Source of the DNA: Desulfobacteraceae bacterium
GTDB taxonomy: Bacteria > Desulfobacterota > Desulfobacteria > Desulfobacterales > Desulfobacteraceae
Assembly: GCA_011390435.1 (NCBI GenBank)
Contig: JAABSK010000129.1
Span: 1-7,430 of the forward strand
DNA length: 7,430 nt
Reading direction: 5' to 3'
Shown here in pieces: positions 1 to 6,546 of the stretch. Numbering within the stretch: position 1 is the first letter of the stretch; each line of letters begins with the position of its first letter. The notes under the pieces were generated by a model, which worked only from the letters and a program-made list of their open reading frames with translations, had not been told where the DNA came from and ran no database searches. The position numbers and the translations under genes are program-made.

Positions 1-1
1 G

Positions 2-181
2 CGGATCAATGGAAACACCAGTATTATCGGCCTGATGCTTGAGAGCAATTTGAATGAAGGCAACCAGAAATGTACCGGAGACTGCAAGACGCTTCAATAT
101 GGGGTTTCCATCACAGATGAATGCATTTCCTGGCAGACCACTGAGGAATTGATCCATCTGGCATTTGAGCGGCTGTCGTAA
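2..181 (+). CDS. aroG: 3-deoxy-7-phosphoheptulonate (DAHP) synthase, class I, C-terminal part
   Basis: This is the last 59 codons of a class I DAHP synthase; the 5' part lies outside the window. The enzyme condenses phosphoenolpyruvate and erythrose 4-phosphate, the first committed step of the shikimate pathway, in the cytoplasm. The visible part carries the family's C-terminal signature: GLMLESNLNEGNQK (family form: I/VMxESxLxEGNQ), then YGVSITDECISW (family YGxSITDxCIxW), then a short final helix ending FERLS. The protein ends slightly earlier after that motif than E. coli AroG or AroF. The N-terminal effector region is absent from the window, so Phe, Tyr or Trp sensitivity cannot be told. 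The symbol stands for the aroF/aroG/aroH family, not a resolved paralogue. The next gene starts 6 bases after this stop, so co-transcription is likely. Confidence 0.9.
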   Translation, partial: RINGNTSIIGLMLESNLNEGNQKCTGDCKTLQYGVSITDECISWQTTEELIHLAFERLS

Positions 182-187
182 AACACG

Positions 188-1360
188 ATGGCATCGGCAT
201 TTGAAAAGCGCCTGAAACGGCGGGTGATCGGACCCCGGCACGGGTTTTTTGCTGTGTGTCCGCCGGGCATGGAATCCATCTGCGCGAGTGAGATGACAGC
301 ACTTGGCATCCCTGCAGCGGATATGGCCATTCTCCGGGGCGGCATTGCGTTTGAGGCCCGCCTTATCCAGGTGATGGAGCTGAATCTGAAACTGGGCAGT
401 GCTTCCAGGATTCTCATGCGCATCAGTGCATTCAGCGCATCATCTTTTGCCCGCTTTGAAAAGAAAATATCCGAGATGGACTGGGCACTGTATCTGCCGC
501 AAAACCCCTCAATCCGGTTCAGTGTCACACTGAAAAAATCGCGGCTGTATCATTCCGGTGCCGTTGCCCAGCGCTGTGAGCACATTATCCGCCATCAGCT
601 GGGGCCAGGCGCGTCTGGCACATCTGCAGACTCCCTTGAACACACCGTGTATATCCGGGCAGAAGACGACCGGTTTGTTGTTTCTCTGGATACCACAGGA
701 GAGCTGCTGTTCAAACGGGGAATCAAGCAGGTGGTGACAGCAGCGCCCCTGCGGGAAAATCTGGCGTTTGCCATGCTTTTCTGGACACGGTTTTCTGCAG
801 ACGACCTGCTGGTGGATCCGATGTGCGGCTCTGGAACGTTTTCCCTTGAGGCTGCCATGATCCAGTCGGGTCTGCCGCCGGGGTTTTTCCGCAGGTTTGC
901 CTTTGAAACCTGGCCCGCTTTCAGCATGCCGGCATTTGAGCATTTAAAAAAACAGGCCGCCGGGAACATGCGTACCTGCGAGACCCCTTCCATTTTTGCT
1001 TCAGACACGGATGAAAATGTTCTTGCGGCATTGAAGCAGAATATCCGCTCAACTGTTTTTGAACCGTTCATTTCTGTTCAGCAGCTCGATTTTTTTGAGA
1101 TGGACCCGAAAACGGTTTGTTCTTCCAGAAAGGGTGTGATCCTGCTGAATCCTCCCTATGGGAAACGCCTTGATACCCCGGAACACCGGCCTGAGTTTTT
1201 CACACAGATCCGTCGCAAACTTCTGCAGGATTTTAAGGGGTGGCGTGTGGGGATCCTGGTTCCGGATCATCAAAGCATTACCGGCCTGAACCTGTCTTTC
1301 CGGTTCAGGCCGGTTTTTCATGGCGGGCTGGACATTTTTGCCGGTATCGGCAGAATTTAA
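188..1360 (+). CDS. THUMP-domain class I SAM-dependent RNA methyltransferase, RlmL/YcbY type
   Basis: This 390-residue protein is probably a 23S rRNA guanine-N2 methyltransferase related to the N-terminal half of E. coli RlmL and to stand-alone B. subtilis YpsC. Visible order: a ferredoxin-like/THUMP region at about 15-160 (FFAVCPPGMESI near 20), the family-typical KSRLYHSGAVAQR near 117-129, SLDTTGELLFKRG at 166-178 and AAPLRENLAFAML at 185-197. The Rossmann methyltransferase follows, with SAM motif I DPMCGSGTF at 210-218 and catalytic NPPY at 321-324. No RlmK-like second methyltransferase domain is fused. ATG 188 is the first possible start, because the in-frame TAA at 179-181 is the stop of the preceding gene. 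No Shine-Dalgarno is visible, so translation probably depends on coupling to the upstream gene. The stop overlaps that of the convergent small gene, and a terminator-like hairpin lies within the last 30 codons. The exact rRNA target is inferred from the family only. Confidence 0.88.
   Translation: MASAFEKRLKRRVIGPRHGFFAVCPPGMESICASEMTALGIPAADMAILRGGIAFEARLIQVMELNLKLGSASRILMRISAFSASSFARFEKKISEMDWALYLPQNPSIRFSVTLKKSRLYHSGAVAQRCEHIIRHQLGPGASGTSADSLEHTVYIRAEDDRFVVSLDTTGELLFKRGIKQVVTAAPLRENLAFAMLFWTRFSADDLLVDPMCGSGTFSLEAAMIQSGLPPGFFRRFAFETWPAFSMPAFEHLKKQAAGNMRTCETPSIFASDTDENVLAALKQNIRSTVFEPFISVQQLDFFEMDPKTVCSSRKGVILLNPPYGKRLDTPEHRPEFFTQIRRKLLQDFKGWRVGILVPDHQSITGLNLSFRFRPVFHGGLDIFAGIGRI
1280..1318 (+). 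terminator. Terminator-like hairpin inside the 3' end of the methyltransferase gene
   Basis: Left arm ACCGGCCTGAACC (1280-1292) and right arm GGTTCAGGCCGGT (1302-1314) are perfectly complementary over 13 bp, mostly G/C, with a 9-base loop. Five T follow (1314-1318, the first being the last base of the stem). This is the shape of a Rho-independent terminator reading on the + strand; on the - strand no T-run follows the hairpin. It lies within coding sequence (arms encode residues 365-369 and 372-376), with its T-tract ending 39 bases before the stop codon. The convergent neighbour overlaps the stop codon, so no intergenic space exists for a conventional terminator. The structure is seen directly; its activity is inferred. 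Confidence 0.6.
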
Positions 1361-1563
1361 GTGGACAGGTCAATTTCACACTGGTCGTTCAGGCGCAGGC
1401 CGAAAATATAGATGGCCAGCGCAATCACCGGCAGGGCCAGAACAAAACCGAAAACAGGGAGCAGGGTAAAGCTGATGATCACAAGACCTGCTGCCGCTCC
1501 GAGCATTAATGAGCCAAGCATGAGTTTGGATATTTTCTGAGGGACACATTTGGTTGCTTTCAT
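1357..1563 (-). CDS. Small two-helix membrane protein of unknown function
   Basis: This 68-residue protein (MKATKCVPQK...) has two strongly hydrophobic segments, about 14-35 and 37-56, separated by a Leu-Pro turn. The N-terminus is lysine-rich and the tail short and acidic (NDQCEIDLST), so it is probably an inner-membrane helical hairpin. I do not recognise the family. The start is set by a near-perfect ribosome binding site, TAAGGAGGA, whose AGGAGG core (1569-1574 on the + strand) stands 5 bases from the ATG at 1563. A longer start at 1584 would place this site inside the coding region. The stop (1357-1359) overlaps the convergent methyltransferase stop in a shared TTAA. It lies 143 bases downstream of the kinase gene on the same strand; whether it has its own promoter is unclear. 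The strong ribosome binding site and coherent membrane topology argue that it is real. Confidence 0.7.
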   Translation of the reverse strand: MKATKCVPQKISKLMLGSLMLGAAAGLVIISFTLLPVFGFVLALPVIALAIYIFGLRLNDQCEIDLST

Positions 1564-1706
1564 GACGTCCTCCTTATGGTTCATTCATTTTATGATGTTT
1601 GACAGCAGTGAAACTGTTTTGTCGTCTCAATTCTGTGCTGTTCATTGATATAAAGATAAGACATAAATGTGAGTGTGCAATACTGGCGCGCGTAAAAAAC
1701 GACGGG

Positions 1707-4013
1707 TCAGCTTGTGGGCTGTTGATCCAGGATATCACGGATCAGGTGGGATGCGTTTCTGACGGAAATGGGTTTGTGTAAAAAACCCTTGATGCCCTGA
1801 AGGCTGTATTGTTCCTTATTGATGTGTTCGCCAAAGCCTGTGCACAGGATAATGGGGATATCCGGCCGTATCTGTGTGATCGCTTCTGCCAGCTGATATC
1901 CAGTGAGGTGGGGCATGGTCAGGTCGGTCAGCACCAGGTCAAAATCATTGGGCCCGGAAGTGATTGCATCCAGTGCCTCCCGGCTTTCCAGGTAGCAGGA
2001 GACATGGTATCCCAGGTTTTCAAGCATGTGCTGCACCATGAATGCCACTTTTTTGTTGTCATCCACCAGCAGGATCCGTTCGGTTCCGGTTGCGACCGGG
2101 CGCTCTTCAACCGGGCTTCTGGTCGGTGTCTCCTGTAGCGGTGTATCACTGCTGTGAACCGGAAGATATACTTCAAAGCTGGTTCCCTCTCCCTGTGTTG
2201 ATGTGACCCGGATATGGCCGCTATGGGACTGGACAATTCCGTGTACAACCGAAAGGCCGATTCCGGAACCTTTGCCCTCTTCTTTTGTGGTAAAAAACGG
2301 GTCAAAGATCCGTTCAATGATATCGGGCGGGATTCCCGGACCGGTATCTGAAACTTTTAACAGCACATAGGTTCCCGGGGTGAGGGGAAACGCCGCAGCA
2401 CTGTCTTTGATATGGGTTTCATCCAGAATGATTTCCAGACGTCCGCCGGTTTTTTCCATGGCATGGTAGGCATTGGACACCAGGTTCATGACCACCTGGT
2501 GGGCCTGGACAGGATCCACCAGGACCCTGCCGCAATCCTTCCGGATGGTTTGGCGGATATCAATGGTGGCGGGCATAAAGGATTTGGTCAGGAAAAGGGC
2601 ATCCTCAACAAAGGTGTGGGGCTGAAGCAGTTTGAATTCATTGTCTTTCTGGTCTGAAAAGGTCAGGACCTGGTTGACCAGGGATTTGGCATACTGGGCA
2701 CAGTCGTGAATGATCTGAAGATGTTCTTTTTTCTTGGCATCCAGGGTGTCTGATTCCATCAAGAGCATCTCGGCATAGCCTGAAATCGGGGACAGGATGT
2801 TGTTAAAATCATGGGCAATTCCTCCGGCAAGGGTTCCGATGGCTTCCATCTTCTGGGCATAGAGGAGCTGTTTTTCCAGAGATTTCCGTTCAGAGATGTC
2901 CACTGCCATGGCACGGACTTCTGTGATCTCTGCGTTCCTGTCTCTGACAGCATCCAGGGACAGGCTGATCCAGACATCCTGATGCTGTCTGTTTTTAAAC
3001 ATCATTTCGATGTCCCGGGTGGATTTGTTTTCATCGAGCAATTGCCGGACCTGTTCAGGGGTCATGGTTTTACCGCCGGCATCCACATAAAACCCTGCGG
3101 CATTTTTTCCGATCAGTTCAGTTCTGTTGTATCCTGAAAGCTGCAGGGTTTTATAATTGCATTTGAGGATAACCCCGTTTTTATCCATTGAAAAATATGC
3201 CACCGGCGCATTTTCATAGAGATCCCGATATTTTTTTTCATTTTCAACCAGCTCTGTGGAGGTCTGCCGCAGCAGTTTTTCCTTTTGCCACAGCAGCTGA
3301 GCGCCTCTTTGACCTCTCAGCTGGCCCAGAGTGGCAAGGGACACGGTCTCCACCAGACGGATCAGCAGATCAAACGCTGTCTTGAGTTCCTGCTCTCTGA
3401 CAAACTGGCCGTCAACCCGTTCCATGAGATGGGGATCAACAGAGTTGGCCACCAGGATACCATAATCCGGGATATAAATGGATACATAGTTTTTTGCCTG
3501 GAAATGCCGGATGATGTTCAGATCCACTTTCACCCGGATATCCGGTTCTTTCAGGGCTTGCCCGTTATAGGAATAAAAGGGGATTTCCGCATACTGGTCA
3601 TTGATTTTAAAAACAGTGGTTGAAATATCCGGAGAAAAAATAATGCTGATGCCCTTCCGGTAATAGCTGTCACAGGTGCGCAGCATATGGGCGATAATGC
3701 CGTCATTGTCCTGCTGCTGACCATTGGGGTCGGTTTTGTAAAAATACACCGGGCTCAGTTTTTTCAAGGTGACAATGGAGGTGCCAAACCATTTTAAAAT
3801 CCAGCCTTTTATTCCCCGGCCGTCAAAGCGGTCCATGACGCCCCGGTCCCATTCACTGTAAGGCAGAAATTTTTTCTTTGACGCATTGGTGCCGTATAAA
3901 ACGCCCACCTGCTCTGCCTGCAGCAGTTCCATCGAGATGCTTAACAGCTTTTTCAGCGGATTCCCCCGGCGGAAAAAATCTTTTTCAATCGCATCAATCG
4001 TCTGTTTGTTCAC
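1707..4013 (-). CDS. Soluble hybrid sensor histidine kinase (N-terminal sensory region-PAS-HisKA-HATPase-receiver)
   Basis: This 768-residue protein has no transmembrane segment or signal peptide, so it should sense a cytoplasmic signal. The order is: an N-terminal region (1-250) I cannot assign, possibly GAF-like at its start; a linker helix; a PAS domain at about 258-376 (YENAPVAYFSMDKNG) ending in the usual DISERK; HisKA with phosphoacceptor His401 in AGGIAHDFNNIL; HATPase with N-box Asn510/Asn514, DTGPGI 556-561, FDPFFTTK 570-577 and GSGIGLS 582-588; a Pro/Thr-rich linker (620-643); and a C-terminal receiver with acidic pair Asp651/Asp652, phospho-acceptor Asp697, Thr725 and Lys747. All catalytic residues are present. 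There is no DNA-binding output domain and no response regulator alongside, so the partner is encoded elsewhere. The start is GTG 4013: an in-frame TGA lies just upstream, and AGGA (4022-4025) stands 8 bases before it. The ligand is unknown. Confidence 0.93.
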   Translation of the reverse strand: MNKQTIDAIEKDFFRRGNPLKKLLSISMELLQAEQVGVLYGTNASKKKFLPYSEWDRGVMDRFDGRGIKGWILKWFGTSIVTLKKLSPVYFYKTDPNGQQQDNDGIIAHMLRTCDSYYRKGISIIFSPDISTTVFKINDQYAEIPFYSYNGQALKEPDIRVKVDLNIIRHFQAKNYVSIYIPDYGILVANSVDPHLMERVDGQFVREQELKTAFDLLIRLVETVSLATLGQLRGQRGAQLLWQKEKLLRQTSTELVENEKKYRDLYENAPVAYFSMDKNGVILKCNYKTLQLSGYNRTELIGKNAAGFYVDAGGKTMTPEQVRQLLDENKSTRDIEMMFKNRQHQDVWISLSLDAVRDRNAEITEVRAMAVDISERKSLEKQLLYAQKMEAIGTLAGGIAHDFNNILSPISGYAEMLLMESDTLDAKKKEHLQIIHDCAQYAKSLVNQVLTFSDQKDNEFKLLQPHTFVEDALFLTKSFMPATIDIRQTIRKDCGRVLVDPVQAHQVVMNLVSNAYHAMEKTGGRLEIILDETHIKDSAAAFPLTPGTYVLLKVSDTGPGIPPDIIERIFDPFFTTKEEGKGSGIGLSVVHGIVQSHSGHIRVTSTQGEGTSFEVYLPVHSSDTPLQETPTRSPVEERPVATGTERILLVDDNKKVAFMVQHMLENLGYHVSCYLESREALDAITSGPNDFDLVLTDLTMPHLTGYQLAEAITQIRPDIPIILCTGFGEHINKEQYSLQGIKGFLHKPISVRNASHLIRDILDQQPTS

Positions 4014-4159
4014 GTATCTGGTCCTGCTGGGAAAGCGGCATTTTGGGGTTCATATCAATATTTGAATTATCAAACCAGAAAAACCCGGACGGGTCAAGGC
4101 AAAAGCCGCAGATTTCCTGATAAATCAATAACAGAAGTGAGAAGCGGGGAAAATCCTGC

Positions 4160-4188
4160 TTGAAAATCATACGGGTTTGCTTTATCAA
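4160..4188 (+). promoter_or_regulatory. Possible sigma70-type promoter for the DHH phosphoesterase gene
   Basis: TTGAAA (4160-4165; 5/6 to the -35 consensus) and TATCAA (4183-4188; 4/6 to the -10 consensus) are separated by 17 bases. Transcription would start about 40 bases before ATG 4236. An alternative -10, TATATT at 4195-4200, has a better hexamer but no matching -35. The gap is AT-rich relative to the flanking genes, as expected for a divergent promoter region, but the assignment is weak. Confidence 0.25.
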
Positions 4189-4235
4189 TGACAGTATATT
4201 TGAAACAACCTTTTTATCTTTGGAAACCATTATTC

Positions 4236-5141
4236 ATGCGAATTGTTACTCGGCCTGATTTTGACGGCATTGTCTGTGCGGTCCTGCTCAGGGAAGTATT
4301 TTCAGCGGATACGGATATCTATTGGACAGAACCCGGTGATATCCAGTCGAAAAGCGCCTGCATCCAGAAAGGAGATATCCTGGCCAATCTGCCGTTCTCG
4401 CCCAGCTGCGACCTGTGGTTTGACCACCACGTGTCCAACAGGCCGGCCGTTCCTTTCAAGGGGGCATTTGATATTGCACCGTCTGCTGCCAGGGTGATCT
4501 ACACCCATTATATCCAGAAGGGGCTGCTGGATCATCGGTTTGATGAACTGCTGGATCAGACAGACATTATTGATGCTGCCCGCCTGACCCGCGATCAGGT
4601 CCGGTTTCCCCAGAATTACCCGTATATTCTGCTGTCCATGACCATACAGAACAAGAATTATGCTGACACAGCTTACTGGAACTGGCTGGTGGAGCAGCTC
4701 AGGGTGCATCCCATCGAAAAAATTCTTGACGACCGTGATGTGCAACACCGCTGCGCAACCGTTATTCAGGATAATGCAGAATTTGAATCCCACCTGATGG
4801 CCCATACCCGGGTGCACAATGCCATATCTGTAACAGATTTCAGGTCCCTTGATCCTGTGCCGGACGGCAACCGTTTTCTTGTCTACTGCCTGTTTCCACA
4901 GGTCATTGCCAGTGTGAAAATCCGGTACAAATCCCCAAAAAAAGACCAGGTGCTGTTGAGCATTGGTCACAGTATTTTCAACCGGCAGTGCCAGGTCAAC
5001 ATCGGCACCCTTTTGTCAAAATTTGGCGGTGGGGGCCATGCCGGTGCTGGCGGCTGTACTCTGGATGCCCGTGATGCAGATGCCCGGATCCAGGAGATTC
5101 TCGATATTTTGTTTCAAAATCAGCGCAATTTTTCTGCCTGA
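4236..5141 (+). CDS. DHH/DHHA1 family phosphoesterase (NrnA/exopolyphosphatase-like)
   Basis: This 301-residue protein belongs to the DHH superfamily of Mn2+-dependent phosphoesterases, which includes RecJ, NrnA nano-RNases, GdpP and PPX1-type exopolyphosphatases. From ATG 4236 the visible motifs are RPDFDG (metal-binding Asp8 and Asp10), FDHHVS (Asp63-His64-His65), a conserved Asp cluster DQTDIIDAA (about 107-115), and the DHHA1 substrate-binding motif GGGGHAGAGG with His268. The length matches small two-domain DHH-DHHA1 enzymes. No membrane, PAS or GGDEF domain is fused, which argues against a GdpP role. The substrate (short oligonucleotides, pAp or cyclic-dinucleotide products) cannot be read from sequence. 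ATG 4236 is preferred over 4188 because the product then begins MRIVTRPDFDG, directly on the first beta-strand as usual in the family; its ribosome binding site is poor. It is divergent from the kinase, and 109 bases separate it from bioA. Confidence 0.87.
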   Translation: MRIVTRPDFDGIVCAVLLREVFSADTDIYWTEPGDIQSKSACIQKGDILANLPFSPSCDLWFDHHVSNRPAVPFKGAFDIAPSAARVIYTHYIQKGLLDHRFDELLDQTDIIDAARLTRDQVRFPQNYPYILLSMTIQNKNYADTAYWNWLVEQLRVHPIEKILDDRDVQHRCATVIQDNAEFESHLMAHTRVHNAISVTDFRSLDPVPDGNRFLVYCLFPQVIASVKIRYKSPKKDQVLLSIGHSIFNRQCQVNIGTLLSKFGGGGHAGAGGCTLDARDADARIQEILDILFQNQRNFSA

Positions 5142-5176
5142 CACCGCATTTCAGTGGAATTTCCAGTTCAGGGGTA

Positions 5177-5205
5177 TTGACTTGAATCTGGAATTTGGTT
5201 AACTA
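5177..5205 (+). promoter_or_regulatory. Possible bioA-bioF promoter overlapping the operator
   Basis: TTGACT (5177-5182; close to the -35 consensus) is followed 17 bases later by TAACTA (5200-5205), a poor -10. If correct, the -10 lies inside the left arm of the inverted repeat, so a bound repressor would block RNA polymerase, as at E. coli bioO. Another AT-rich stretch, TAAAAT near 5210-5215, could serve as -10 but lacks a -35 at the right distance. Confidence 0.3.
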
Positions 5206-5230
5206 AACATAAAATTTAAAGTTAACCAAA
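5194..5230 (+). promoter_or_regulatory. Inverted repeat upstream of bioA, candidate BirA (biotin repressor) operator
   Basis: Arms TTTGGTTAACT (5194-5204) and AGTTAACCAAA (5220-5230) are perfectly complementary over 11 bp with a 15-base A/T-rich spacer. Each arm carries the core GTTAAC. The E. coli operator has GTAAACC and GGTTTAC half-sites with a 16-base spacer, and BirA sites in other bacteria use GTTAAC-like half-sites with 15 or 16 bases. Here the geometry fits GTTAACT-N15-AGTTAAC. The repeat ends 20 bases before the bioA start codon and overlaps the possible promoter. The repeat is seen directly. Assignment to BirA rests on position and geometry, because no birA gene is in the window. 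Confidence 0.6.
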
Positions 5231-5250
5231 AACCAGTATTGGAAATTTCA

Positions 5251-6546
5251 ATGAATTTGCAGCGTGAACAGGCCCTGGCGTTTGACAGGACCCATATCTG
5301 GCATCCCTATACATCCATGACCCACCCGTTGCAGACGTATCCGGTGGCATCAGCTGCCGGCGTTTACCTTTACCTGATGGATGGAACCCGGCTGCTTGAC
5401 GGGATGTCTTCGTGGTGGGCTGCCATTCACGGATATAATCATCCTGTGCTCAATGCGGCAGCCAAAGCCCAGATTGACCAGATGGCCCACGTGATGTTCG
5501 GCGGACTCACCCATCAGCCGGCCATTGATCTGTCCCGTCTTTTGATCGATATGACCCCGCCGGGACTGGACCGGATATTCTTATGCGATTCCGGGTCTGT
5601 GTCGGTGGAGGTGGCCATGAAAATGGCTTTCCAGTACTGGCACGCAAAACAGCAGCCGGAAAAAAACACCCTGATCACCATCCGGTCCGGTTACCATGGA
5701 GATACTTTTTACGCCATGTCGGTGTGTGATCCTGTCACCGGCATGCATCACACGTTTAACCAAATCCTGCCCCGGCACCATTTCTGTCCGGCTCCGACCT
5801 GCGGGTTTGATGCCCGGTGGGACGATGCAGACATCGCCCCCATGAGAGACCTGATCCGCCGGCACCACCGCACCTGTGCCGCGGTTATCCTTGAACCGGT
5901 GGTTCAGGGGGCCGGCGGCATGCGGTTTTATTCGCCAGAGTATCTCAGACAGCTTCGGGCGCTGTGTCACGAGTATGATCTGCTGCTGATCTGTGATGAG
6001 ATTGCCACTGGTTTTGGACGGACCGGTGAGATGTTTGCCTGTGACCATGCCGGTATTTCACCGGATATTCTGTGTCTGGGAAAGGCGTTGACCGGTGGCT
6101 ATCTGACCCTTGCCGCCACCCTTGCCACCCAGGAGATTGCCGATACCATTTCCAGCGGGGAGGCAGGGGTGTTCATGCACGGCCCTACCTATATGGGAAA
6201 TCCACTGGCCTGCAGCATTGCGTTCAGCAGTGTCCAGCTGCTGCTGTCTGATGACTGGAAAGCCAATATACAGCGTATTGCCCGGGGGCTGGTCCAGGGG
6301 CTTGAACCCTGCCGCAGCTTTCCCCAGGTGGCAGATGTCCGGGTGCTGGGCGGTATCGGGGTGGTGGAAATGAAATCACCTGTGAAAATGGCCCAAATCC
6401 AGCAGCAGTTTGTGGATCAGGGTGTCTGGATCCGGCCCTTTGGCAGGCTCATCTACACCATGCCGCCCTATATTATCACAGACCCGCAGCTGGCCTGCCT
6501 GACAGAGAAGATGACGCAGATTATTGAACAGGCCGGCGACAAATGA
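5251..6546 (+). CDS. bioA: Adenosylmethionine-8-amino-7-oxononanoate aminotransferase (BioA)
   Basis: This 431-residue PLP enzyme converts 7-keto-8-aminopelargonate to 7,8-diaminopelargonate in biotin synthesis, canonically with S-adenosylmethionine as amino donor. It can be aligned with E. coli BioA by eye over nearly its whole length. Landmarks: HPYTSM near 18-23, [16 protein letters not shown] with Trp55/Trp56, [38 protein letters not shown] with PLP-contacting Asp249, CLGKALTGG with Schiff-base Lys278, [12 protein letters not shown], and [15 protein letters not shown] carrying the substrate-binding Arg395. These match BioA specifically, not generic class III aminotransferases. The start is ATG 5251, with GGAA 6 bases upstream; an in-frame TTG at 5239 has no ribosome binding site and would sit just 8 bases after the operator. 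It is the first gene of the bio operon and overlaps bioF by 4 bases. Regulation is probably by the inverted repeat immediately upstream. Confidence 0.97.
   Translation: MNLQREQALAFDRTHIWHPYTSMTHPLQTYPVASAAGVYLYLMDGTRLLDGMSSWWAAIHGYNHPVLNAAAKAQIDQMAHVMFGGLTHQPAIDLSRLLIDMTPPGLDRIFLCDSGSVSVEVAMKMAFQYWHAKQQPEKNTLITIRSGYHGDTFYAMSVCDPVTGMHHTFNQILPRHHFCPAPTCGFDARWDDADIAPMRDLIRRHHRTCAAVILEPVVQGAGGMRFYSPEYLRQLRALCHEYDLLLICDEIATGFGRTGEMFACDHAGISPDILCLGKALTGGYLTLAATLATQEIADTISSGEAGVFMHGPTYMGNPLACSIAFSSVQLLLSDDWKANIQRIARGLVQGLEPCRSFPQVADVRVLGGIGVVEMKSPVKMAQIQQQFVDQGVWIRPFGRLIYTMPPYIITDPQLACLTEKMTQIIEQAGDK

Noticed and set aside
1339..1352. Second small hairpin TGCCG/CGGCA near the methyltransferase stop
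   Set aside because: Five-bp stem without a T-run on either strand; probably chance.
1564..1584. Longer start (ATG at 1584) for the small membrane protein
   Set aside because: The strong AGGAGG site would lie inside the coding region; it serves ATG 1563.
4079..4094. Short hairpin ACCC/GGGT followed by T5 on the - strand
   Set aside because: Only a 4-bp stem with a 4-base loop, and no gene upstream on that strand that needs termination.
3994..4230. 78-codon reading frame on the - strand running through the kinase upstream region and overlapping its first codons
   Set aside because: No ribosome binding site before its ATG, amino-acid make-up typical of AT-rich intergenic DNA, out of frame with the kinase, and it would cover the whole divergent promoter region. 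A leader peptide cannot be fully excluded.
4188..4235. Longer start (ATG 4188) for the DHH phosphoesterase
   Set aside because: Adds 16 residues before the conserved first strand, no ribosome binding site, and overlaps the candidate -10 element.
4302..4970. 222-codon open frame antisense to the DHH phosphoesterase
   Set aside because: Shadow of a gene with intact family motifs on the + strand; no recognisable domain or ribosome binding site.
5155..5165. Palindrome TGGAATTTCCA after the DHH gene, with TGGAATTT repeated at 5189-5196
   Set aside because: Short and AT-rich, no T-run to make it a terminator, and weaker than the adjacent 11-bp operator-like repeat.
5239..5250. Upstream TTG start for bioA adding four residues
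   Set aside because: No Shine-Dalgarno before it; ATG 5251 has GGAA at 6 bases and gives an N-terminus close in length to that of known BioA.
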